Part shown: in pieces, positions 28,875 through 38,500 of the stretch
Layout of the letters: each line of letters opens with the position of its first letter
How positions within the stretch are numbered: the first letter of the stretch is position 1
From: Erwinia rhapontici
Lineage (GTDB): Bacteria; Pseudomonadota; Gammaproteobacteria; Enterobacterales; Enterobacteriaceae
Assembly: GCF_012271765.1 (NCBI RefSeq)
Contig: NZ_VRKO01000015.1
Coordinates: 21,492 to 85,491, forward strand
DNA length: 64,000 nucleotides
Direction: 5' to 3'
Notes under the pieces: generated by a model
Database searches by the model: none
The model's input: only the letters and a program-made list of their open reading frames with translations
Told to the model about the DNA's origin: nothing
Translations under genes and position numbers: made by a program

Positions 28875-30266
28875 TCAGAGGTTATTGGTTTCAACAATCG
28901 TGCCCACATGCGCGGTGTTTTTCTTTTTTCTTAACTGATAGCTCACGGTCAGCACCAGCAGCCAGACGGGGATCAGCCAGACGGAAATCGCGATGCCCGG
29001 CGTCATAAACATAATCACCAGAATACCGGCCAGGAACAGCAGGCACAGAATATTGGTCAGGGGATAGCCCAGGCTGGCGAAGCGGGTTTTCTGCCCGGCA
29101 ACTCGCATGGCGCTGCGGAATTTCAGATGGGTGATACTGATCATCGCCCAGTTGATCACCAGCGCAGAAACCACCAGTGACATCAGCAGCTCGAAGGCTT
29201 TGCCCGGCATCAGGTAATTAAGCAGTACGCAAAGGGCGGTCACCAGCGCCGAAACGCTAAGGGCGTTGAAAGGAATACCGCGACGATTAATCTTTAATAA
29301 TGACGCCGGAGCGTTACCCTGTTTCGCCAAACCAAACAGCATACGGCTGTTGCTGAACACGCAGCTGTTATAAACGGACAGCGCAGCAGACAGCACCACG
29401 GCATTCAGCAGCGTCGCGACCAGATTGCTGTCGAGTGCGTGGAAAATAAGAACGAACGGACTCCCGCCTTCGACCACTTTCTGCCACGGATAGAGTGACA
29501 GCAGCACCGCCAGCGCCCCCACATAGAACAGCAGGATGCGATAAATCACCTGATTGGTAGCCTTCGGAATACTTTTCTGAGGATCATCGGCTTCGGCGGC
29601 GGTAATGCCTATCAGCTCAAGCCCACCGAAAGAGAACATGATCACGGCCATCGCCATCACCAGCCCACTGATCCCGTTAGGGAAAAACCCGCCGTACTGC
29701 CACAGGTTAGCGACGCTGGCCTCAGGGCCGCCATGACCGCTGGCAAGCAGCCAGGCGCCAAAGCCTATCATGCCGACAATCGCCGCGACTTTGATGATGG
29801 AAAACCAGAACTCCACCTCACCGTAGATTTTCACGCTGGTCATGTTGATGAGGTTGATCGCAACAAAGAACACCCCGGCAGAAACCCAGGTCGGAATGTC
29901 CGGCCACCAGTACTGAACGTAAATCCCGACAGCGGTGAGCTCAGCCATACTGACCAGCACGTAAAGCACCCAGTAATTCCAGCCGGAGACGAAACCGGCA
30001 AAGCTGCCCCAGTAGGTGTTGGCAAAATGACTGAACGAGCCTGCAACCGGTTCGTGAACCACCATCTCGCCGAGCTGGCGCATAATAAAGAAGGCAATCA
30101 TGCCGGCAATCGCATAGCCCAGCAGAACCGACGGGCCTGCCATTTTGATGGTTTGCGCAATACCGAGAAACAGCCCGGTACCGATTGCGCCACCCAAAGC
30201 AATCAGCTGAATATGGCGATTTTTCAATCCCCTGTGCAGCTGACCTTCTGACTGATTGTGATCCAT
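28875..30266 (-). CDS. Aromatic amino-acid permease, PheP/AroP-like
   Basis: 463-residue APC-superfamily transporter with twelve predicted helices. The first part, QLHRGLKNRHIQLIALGGAI followed by GTGLFLGIAQTIKMAGPSVL, and the VIMFSFGGLELIGITAAEA segment are nearly those of E. coli PheP and AroP, H+-coupled importers of phenylalanine or all aromatic amino acids. The start at 30266 is supported by GGGGAG just upstream; a start 15 codons earlier lacks this. It heads a two-gene operon with the PheC-like periplasmic protein, suggesting uptake of the phenylalanine made outside the membrane. Specificity between Phe and general aromatics cannot be set from sequence. Confidence 0.88.
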   Translation of the reverse strand: MDHNQSEGQLHRGLKNRHIQLIALGGAIGTGLFLGIAQTIKMAGPSVLLGYAIAGMIAFFIMRQLGEMVVHEPVAGSFSHFANTYWGSFAGFVSGWNYWVLYVLVSMAELTAVGIYVQYWWPDIPTWVSAGVFFVAINLINMTSVKIYGEVEFWFSIIKVAAIVGMIGFGAWLLASGHGGPEASVANLWQYGGFFPNGISGLVMAMAVIMFSFGGLELIGITAAEADDPQKSIPKATNQVIYRILLFYVGALAVLLSLYPWQKVVEGGSPFVLIFHALDSNLVATLLNAVVLSAALSVYNSCVFSNSRMLFGLAKQGNAPASLLKINRRGIPFNALSVSALVTALCVLLNYLMPGKAFELLMSLVVSALVINWAMISITHLKFRSAMRVAGQKTRFASLGYPLTNILCLLFLAGILVIMFMTPGIAISVWLIPVWLLVLTVSYQLRKKKNTAHVGTIVETNNL

Positions 30267-30580
30267 ATATGCTCCCCAGCGTATTGATATTTGTTGCAGG
30301 GTAATTAGCAATTCCCGGGCCAGCGGCAGCGCTTATTAAGGAGCGACATGCTCAACACAATGAAAAATAAGACTAATTATTTTTACGCTCGACTCACAGG
30401 CTATGCACGCAACACGTCTTATGCACCGATGTTGTGCTCTTTAGGGTGTTTTTGTGCACGAATTGAGCAGGGGGTGCGTCTTTAATGACGGATGTGAACC
30501 ATAAAGGTGCAGGGTGATGTGTCGCTCTGCGCATTCTTACTGAATAACTCTTCTAAGAACGCGGTTTTTCCGTTAATTCA

Positions 30581-30670
30581 AATGACTTATCCCAAATTCT
30601 AAAATAGATAAGTAACCCATTTGTATTATTAATTAGCTGAACCTTTAACGGTAAGTCATTTTAACTTATC
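30581..30670. promoter_or_regulatory. Repeated ACTTATC heptamers upstream of tpsB
   Basis: ACTTATC occurs at 30585-30591 and 30664-30670 and its complement GATAAGT at 30607-30613. In addition AATGACTTA (30581-30589) is an exact inverted match to TAAGTCATT (30652-30660). The cluster ends about 50 bp before the candidate -35 box. Confidence 0.45.
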
Positions 30671-30719
30671 CAGACAGAAGCCTTTTCGTGTGAATAATAA
30701 AAAACGGATACATCCCTGC

Positions 30720-30747
30720 TTGATTTTCATTTTATTGAATGGATAAT
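30720..30747 (+). promoter_or_regulatory. Candidate sigma-70 promoter of the TPS operon
   Basis: TTGATT and GATAAT are separated by 16 bp. The predicted start of transcription is close to 30754, just before the tpsB start codons. Confidence 0.45.
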
Positions 30748-30797
30748 GCACGAAAATTACATTGTGTTACATGCCTTTAAAATGGACTTACATTAGC

Positions 30798-32522
30798 ATG
30801 ACTTTATTTTTGCGTTTCTTTCAGCAGGGATTTGCTACATCTTTACTTATGAGTGCGGCAATTACCGCTACACCCATCGCCTTCGCGGCAGCACTCCCTG
30901 ATAACGATACCCGTACGGGCGCAACGCTGGATGCCCAGGAGCAACTGCGCCAGCAGGCGCGAGAGCGTGCACTCCAGCAGCAAAATGCGCCGGACAGTGA
31001 TGTCCGTCTGGCACGCCCCGATGCGGTGACCCCTGACTATCCTGTCGACGAAAAACCCTGCTTCATGATCCACTCCCTGCGTCTGCAGGGCGATCTCGCA
31101 CCCCGTTTTCAGTGGGCGCTGGACGCGGCTGAGGGGGCCAAAGGACGTTGTCTGGGCGGGCAGGGCATTATGCTGGTGATCAACAAGGTGCAGAATGCCA
31201 TCCTGGCAAAAGGCTTTGTCACCACCCGGGTGATGGCCCAGGAACAGGATTTGACCCAAGGTGTGCTGACATTGACGCTCCAGCCCGGACGCATCGGTCG
31301 CGTGCAGTTTGAAGAGCCGGTTTCATGGCGTGCACGTATGTGGAATGCTGTACCGGCATCCTCAGGAGATGTGCTGAATCTGCGCGATATTGAGCAGGGG
31401 TTGGAAAACTTCCGGCGGGTGCCCAGCGCCACGGCCGATATCAGCATCCTGCCCGGTGAGCAGGATGGCACCAGCGACCTGCGGGTGAACTGGAAAGAGG
31501 GCCGCCCGGTTCGCCTCAGCCTGGGGCTGGACGACAGCGGTTCAAAAAGCACCGGGCGCTACCTCGGTTCCGCCACGCTGGCGGTGGATGCACCTTTTGC
31601 ACAAAACGATCTGTTCTATGCCAACATCGGCAAAGATCTGTTTCAGCACGGCCCCTTTGGCAACCGCTCGCATACGCTGAACTACTCGGTGCCTGTGGGC
31701 TACTGGGGGCTGGCCGCCAACTACAACAATTACACCTACCACCAGAATATCGCCAACGCCAACGAGGTGTTGAGCTACAGCGGCAAGAGCGACAACGTAC
31801 AGTTGACGCTCTCGCGCCTGCTGTTCCGCAATCAGTTGCATAAAACCACCCTCAATATGCGCCTCTGGCGCAGAAACTCCTCTAACGCAGTGGAGGACGT
31901 CGAGATCGAACAGCAGCGCCGCCGTACGGCGGGTTGGGAGTTGGGGCTGAATCAGCGCAGTTATCTTGGCAACGCCACGCTGGATGCCAACCTCAACTGG
32001 CGGCGTGGCACCGGCGCTTTCAATGCGCTGCGGGCACCCGAAGAGGATACCCAGAGCGGCAGCGCCCGTACCGGCATTGCCATGGCCGATATCAGCCTGA
32101 ACCAACCCTTTACCCTGGGCAGCGAACCCTGGCGTTATGTCACCAGCGTACGCGGCCAGTGGAGCGCCAACCCGCTGACGCCACAGGATCGCATAGCAAT
32201 TGCGGGGCGTTACTCGGTACGCGGTTTTGACGGTGAGCAGATCCTGTCGGGTGAGAAAGGGATGATATGGCGTAATGAGCTGGCGTGGAATGTGCTGTCA
32301 CGCGGCCATGAGCTGTATGCCGCGCTGGACTACGGTCGAGTTGACGGCCCCGGTACCCGTTATCTGGCCGGGCACCAGCTGGCAGGGAGCGCCATCGGCG
32401 TGCGCGGTGCTGTATTGAGCCACCTCAGCTACGACCTGTTTGCCGGGGTACCGCTGCAAAAACCCGAACAATTCCATACTTCAGGTGCGACGGCAGGTTT
32501 CAGCCTCAACCTGGACATTTAA
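30798..32522 (+). CDS. TpsB outer-membrane transporter (ShlB/FhaC/HecB family)
   Basis: Outer-membrane pore that exports the TpsA protein encoded just downstream. The product has a signal peptide ending near IAFAA, a Gln/Arg-rich N-terminal helix (QEQLRQQARERALQQQ), a POTRA region (CFMIHSLRLQGD, KGFVTTRVMAQEQDLTQGVL), and a 16-strand barrel with the conserved VRGFDGE motif (residues 474-480) of loop 6. The terminal strand ends GFSLNLDI. The start is uncertain: ATG 30798 gives the cleaner signal peptide; ATG 30771 adds nine residues. No strong ribosome binding site marks either. It is 70 bp upstream of tpsA. Confidence 0.92.
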   Translation: MTLFLRFFQQGFATSLLMSAAITATPIAFAAALPDNDTRTGATLDAQEQLRQQARERALQQQNAPDSDVRLARPDAVTPDYPVDEKPCFMIHSLRLQGDLAPRFQWALDAAEGAKGRCLGGQGIMLVINKVQNAILAKGFVTTRVMAQEQDLTQGVLTLTLQPGRIGRVQFEEPVSWRARMWNAVPASSGDVLNLRDIEQGLENFRRVPSATADISILPGEQDGTSDLRVNWKEGRPVRLSLGLDDSGSKSTGRYLGSATLAVDAPFAQNDLFYANIGKDLFQHGPFGNRSHTLNYSVPVGYWGLAANYNNYTYHQNIANANEVLSYSGKSDNVQLTLSRLLFRNQLHKTTLNMRLWRRNSSNAVEDVEIEQQRRRTAGWELGLNQRSYLGNATLDANLNWRRGTGAFNALRAPEEDTQSGSARTGIAMADISLNQPFTLGSEPWRYVTSVRGQWSANPLTPQDRIAIAGRYSVRGFDGEQILSGEKGMIWRNELAWNVLSRGHELYAALDYGRVDGPGTRYLAGHQLAGSAIGVRGAVLSHLSYDLFAGVPLQKPEQFHTSGATAGFSLNLDI

Positions 32523-32592
32523 CGCGGCCTGCCGCCCTCGCGGCGGCTGCACTATGACGTGAACGGACAGTGCTCTTTCAGGGACGACTTCT

Positions 32593-35500
32593 ATGAACAA
32601 ACATTGCTATCGCCTTATCTTCAGCCGCACTCACGGGGAGCTGCGCGTGGTGTCCGAACTGGCCCGCAGTTGCAGCAGCGAGCCCGGCCAGAGCCGTGGC
32701 ATCGGCGCGCCGCGTCTGTGGGTGACGGTACGTCGGGTGGTCTGGATGCTCGGCCTGTCACTGTTTGCCGCGCCGACGATCGCCGCTGGGATTGTTGCCG
32801 ACGGCTCGGCACCTGCGGGCCAGCGCCCGCAGGTGATCGCCACGCAGAACGGACTGCCACAGGTGAACATCGCCGCGCCGAACCGCTCCGGGGTATCGCA
32901 TAACCAGTACCGCCAGTTTGACGTTGATAAACGCGGGGCGATCCTCAATAACTCCGCGTCGATGACCTCGACCCAACTGGCGGGGATGATCCAGGGTAAC
33001 CCGAATCTTAAGCTGAATTCAGCCCCGGCGCGGGTGATTCTTAACGAAGTGAACAGCAGCAACCCCAGCGAACTGCGCGGCTTCCTTGAAGTCGCAGGCG
33101 GGCGTGCGCAGGTCATTGTCGCCAACCCGGCGGGGATCGTCTGCAATGGCTGCGGCACCATCAACGCCGGGCGCATGACGCTGACGACCGGTAAAACTCA
33201 GTTGAACGCCGATGGCAGCCTGGCGGGTTATCAGGTGGAGCGCGGCACCGTGCGTATTGAAGGCGGCGGGCTGAATGGCGATGCCCGGCATGATACGGAA
33301 TACGTTGACGTGCTGGCGCGTGCAGTCGACGTGAATGCGGGCGTGTGGGCGAAACAGGGGCTCAACGTGGTCGCAGGCCGGAACCGCATCAGCGCAGACG
33401 CGAAAACGGTGAGTGCGCTGGCCACCGACGGCAAGGCGCCTGAACTGGCGATCGACATGGGACAGATGGGCGGCATGTACAGCGGCCATATTCGCATGAT
33501 CGGGACGGAAGCGGGCGTCGGCGTGCGCAACCAGGGCGGGCACATTCAGGCTGAGAAAACGCTGACAGTGAGCAGCGAAGGTAAACTCACCTGGCAGTCT
33601 GGCAAACAGGAGGCGGTGACCGAAGCGGGCGGGGATATTCAGCTGGCGGCCCGGGACAGCATTGAACACCACGGCAAACTGCACAGCGGTGGCACGCTGT
33701 CCGTCGACAGCCGCGAAGGTGATGTGAAACAGTCCGGCACTCTGGCAGCGGCGGGCGACGTCACACTGAAAGCAAAACGCGGTATAACCAGCAACGGTAA
33801 CCTGCTGGCAGGCAGTGATGCGAACAGTGTCCTGACGCAGGATGCGGATCTTACGCTGACCAGCCAGGGCGATATCCAGGCCAGCGGCAAGCTGTTGAGC
33901 AAAAAGGACGTGAAGGTCAGCGGGCAACGGGTTGATCTCAGCCAGAGTACGCTGGCTGCCCGCCGTGCCGACATCCGTGCGCAGGCGGCAGGCGTAGCAT
34001 TAAAAAATGCCAAAGTGGACAGCGCCGAGCTGATCGTTAACACCGCAGGGAGCGTTGCGGCGCAGCAGGCGCAGGTGAGCGCGGGCCGCTGGGATATTAA
34101 CGCGGATAGTCTCTCCGTACAGCGTGGCATCTGGTCGCAGACCGGAGAAGGGGAAAGCCGTTTTGCCCTTTCTGGCCAGCTGGATAATACCGATGGCAGC
34201 ATTGAAGCCCGGCAGTTGAGCCTGACCAGCGCTACGCTGACCAACCAGAATGGACGGCTGGTGGCACTCAATGATACGGCGCAGCACTGGCAGGTCAGCG
34301 GTTTGCTGGATAACACCCATGGCGCTCTGGGTAGCAACGGTAATCTGACGCTGGCGGTCGAGGGCGGCCTGGGCAACCGCGGTGGCCTGATCTTCAGCGA
34401 CCAGCAGCTTGATCTGACGGTGAATAACGCGCTGGACAATCAGGGCGGCACGGTGAGGAGCAGCGACGATCAGCGCATTGTGGCCAACCACATTAATAAC
34501 CGCCAGGGGCTGTTCAGCAGCGGCGCAGGGCTGGAACTGACCGCGCAGCAGCTGGATAACCCGGACGGCACGCTGATCAGCTATGGCAAGGGTGTGTACC
34601 ATGTTGCCACGTTGAATAATCAGCAGGGCAAGCTTCATAGCGGCGATGCACTGGCGATTGAGGCCAATGAGGTCAACAACCAGGGCGGCCAGCTGGTTGC
34701 AACGCGGGCGCTGGACGTGCATACGACGCAGTTGAATAATCAGGATCAGGGAAAAATCAGCAGCCAGCAGGCGCTGACCGTACAGGCGGATCGGTTGAAT
34801 AACCGTGACGGCGGGCTGCTGCTGGGTACCACGGACACCGATGTGACGGCCCGCACGCTGGATAACCGCGCCGGGAGTGTACAGAGTGCAGGAACGCTCA
34901 CCCTTTCACTGCTGGAGACGCTGGATAACCGCCAGGGACGTGTTGTGGCGAATCAGGCGCTGACGATCCAGGGCGGCAATCCGGGCGCACGCAGTGCCGG
35001 AGTTCCCGCGCTCGATCTGATCAATCAGGGCGGCGTGGTGCAAAGCGGCGCAACATTAAGCGTTCAGACCCACACTCTCAACAACCAGGGCGGTACGCTG
35101 CTCAGCCAGCAGGATCTGAATCTCGCGGTCCGCCAGGATTACACTCACCGTGCGGGCGACACCCTCAGCAGCAACGGCACTGTTACGCTTTCCGTGGCGG
35201 GCGTGCTGACCAACCTGACGGATTGGCTACTGCCTGGCGGCCTGATCGTTAACAGCCAGGATTTCACGAATCAGGGATCGCTGGTCGGTAAAACGCTGCA
35301 CCTGACGACCGGCTTGCTGCTTAACCGTGGGCGACTGGAAGCCGACAGCATGACGCTGAACGTGGATACGCTGGACAACCCGGCGACCCTGATCGGCGAT
35401 AACATCATCGTGCGTGGCCGGGTGATCGACAACCACGGTAATGCTGCGGTAATCGCGGCGACCGACCGTCTGGATCTGCATAGCGGGGAACGCCTGACGA

Positions 35501-38500
35501 ACCGCGATGGCGGCCTGCTCTACAGCAGCGGCAGCCTCTTCCTGGGCAGTGATGATCTGATTGAAAATCGCGCCAGCAGCATCGAAGCGGACGGTGATGT
35601 GACGGTGGAGGCCAAACGCCTGAACAACCTGCGCGAAGGGTTGAATATCGCCCGTAATGCGGCCAGCAGTGACTACAGCTGGCATCGCTACAACTATTAC
35701 TGGCGCTCATATGGTTCAGATGTTGGTCGCAACAAAAACACCATGACGCCAACCACCCAGCGGCTCACCTTTAAGGATGACGCGGCTGCTGCCAGCAATC
35801 GCTACGGCACCTTGCCGGCTATCGATGCCGGGTCCAAACGCGCCCAGGTGCGGGTGAAAAACAGTCAAGGGGTGATGACGAATCTGTGGGTCAACTACCT
35901 GGCCCTGAAGCCGAATGCGGATGGCAGCTATGCCATGACGTTCTATGAAACGCGTGGCTATCGCCAGAATACGGTGCCAACACCGTATCAAAACACCGTC
36001 TGGCGAGAACACGACCAGGGGCGGCTGGAACAGTGGGATCCGAACAAACATCTTGATATTGCCGATGCACCGTACGTCAGCGATTACAACAACCTGCGTG
36101 AGCGTACGGTCACTGGCACGGTAACCCGTGACAAACTGGTGTCTGCGGGTGTCGGTGCGCATATTCTGGCGGGCGGCAATATGGTGCTGCGTGTGGCCGG
36201 GCAGCTGCTTAATGATGCCAGCACCCTCAGCGCGAACGGGGATCTGAATGTTGCAGGCGCGAAAAATATCGTCAATAAAGGCTATTCGGTTAACGAACGC
36301 CGCCAGGAACATATCGTCGACCACTACGATCGTGACACTAACCACTGGTATCCCACCTTCAATCGCGATGAGACCACCGCGCTGACCACCATTGATGCCA
36401 TTATGACGGGCAATGGCTCGGTGACGATCCAGGGCGCCAGCATTGAGAACGTCACAGTCAATCAGGCGCAAATCAGCAGCGTGGCAGCGGCGGAGAAAGC
36501 AGCGCAAGCCGGGCGCGAAGAGTGGGAACGTAACCCGCTGACGGCCAACGAGGACGGCACCCAGCCGCTGACGCCGGGTGAACTGGCGCTGGCGAATCAA
36601 CAGCAGCTCGATCGTGTGGCGACCTCCATTCCCAATAACGGCCTGTTCCGCCAGGATACGGCCAAAGGCAGCCCTTTCCTGGTGGTGACCGACGAGCGCT
36701 TTACCAGCCGCAGCAAGTTTATCAGCAGTGATTACCTGCTCGACCGGGTGGGATACGATCCGGCGCTGGTGATCAAGCGCCTGGGCGATGGCTTCTACGA
36801 GCAGCGTCTGGTCCGTGAGCAGATGCTGGCGCTGACCGGACGGCCGTCGGAGAAGGGAGACGATGCCATGGCGCAGTATCAGAACCTGATGAACAACGGC
36901 AGCAAAGTGGCACAGGACTTCCACTTGGTGCCTGGCGTGGCGCTGACGCCAGCACAGATAGCCGCGTTACAACAGGACATCGTCTGGCTGGTGAGTGAAA
37001 CGGTCGATAGCGCAGAAGGCCCGCAGACGGTCTGGGTGCCTAAAGTCTATCTGGCCAACAATACCGTGCGCCTGTCCGGTGACGGGGCGCTGATCGCCGG
37101 TGGCAACCTGCAACTCTCGGCTAACAGCCTCAGCAATGCCGGGAACCTGGTGGCTGACCAGGCGCTGAAGATTGATGCCGACCAGTTCCTGCACCAGGGC
37201 GGCGATATTCGTGCTGACAGTATTAACGTACAGGCCACTCACCTGACCTTAAGCACCAACCTTCAGGATGCCCTGCGCCAGGCCTCGATGAGCGCCAGTG
37301 ACATCAGCCTGAGCGGCACCGATGTGAAACTGCAGGGGGCGAAGCTGGATGCCACACAGAACCTCAGCCTGAGTGCGCAAAACAGCCTGGAGATTGGCGC
37401 GGCCCGCAGCAGCCACACCGCCAGCCTTGAGGTGATTTCCGGGGCGATGGGTAACCGGACACGCGCCGGTATGGAAGACGCCGGCTCACGTAAGGCACAG
37501 GTGAGCGGTGAATGGCAGCAGGCGCTGGGCAGTTCGCTGAATGCCGGGGGCAACCTCAACCTGAATGCCGGGCAGGACATTACCCTGCAGGGCAGCCAGG
37601 TGAAAGCGGGCGGCACCACCCAGCTGCAGGCGGGCGGTGAGATAAAACTGCTGGCAGAAACCACCACCAATACCACCCACCTGAAAGCGAACAGCAGTAC
37701 CTCATCGGTGCGTAACACCCGTCAGGAAGATCGTCTGTTGCTCAGCACCCTGAGCGGTGATCAGGGCGTGACGCTGGTGGCCGGTAAAAACCTGCGGGTG
37801 GAAGGCGCGCAGGTGGACAGCGAGAAAGGTAGCATCGGCGTGAGCGCGCAGGATGTGATCATCAAAGAAGCGCGCCAGGTTGTCATCGACCAGGACAGCG
37901 AAAAGAAACGCGAAGGCAAAACCAAAATCCAGCGTGAGATGGAGACGGTGCGCGACAGCGGCATCGGCAGCACCTTCAGCGGCGAGAAAGGCGTGACGGT
38001 AATCGCTCGTGAAGGCGATATTGCAGTCGCGGGCAGCACCCTGCACAGCGAGGAAGGCGCGATTGCGCTGCAGGCGAAACGGGACGTGGTGATTAACAGC
38101 GCCACCGACCGCGAATCGCAGTTCTCGGAAGAGAGGAGTGTGAGGAAAAAGTTCCTGTCGAAAAAAACCACCCGTACGGTCAAAGACGACCGTTCAACGC
38201 TTGAACAGGGCTCGCTGCTCAGCGGGGAAAGCGTCAGCATCACTGCCGGACGCGACCTGGCGGTAGTGGGATCGGCCATCGCTGCTGATAACGATGTCAC
38301 TCTTGCCGCCGGCAACAATGTGGATATCGTCGCGGCTACGGAGACGGAATCGCACTATCTTCTGGAAGAGAAGAAAAAGAAAGGACTGCTGGGCAGCGGC
38401 GGTATCGGCTTTACCATTGGCAGCCAGTCAACACGTCATCAGATAGATGAGAACGGCACCACGCAGAGCCAGAGCGTCAGCACCGTGGGCAGCAGCCAGG

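Larger units (their letters stand above)
30267..30797. other. Divergent regulatory region between permease and TPS operons
   Basis: About 530 bp without a convincing gene, AT-rich on the right. It holds the heptamer repeats and the candidate promoter listed separately. Confidence 0.6.

Noticed and set aside
33019..36924. Large minus-strand frames opposite tpsA (302, 266 and 402 residues)
   Set aside because: They lie within the unambiguous 2558-residue TpsA, have no recognised domains and arise from its repetitive codon usage.
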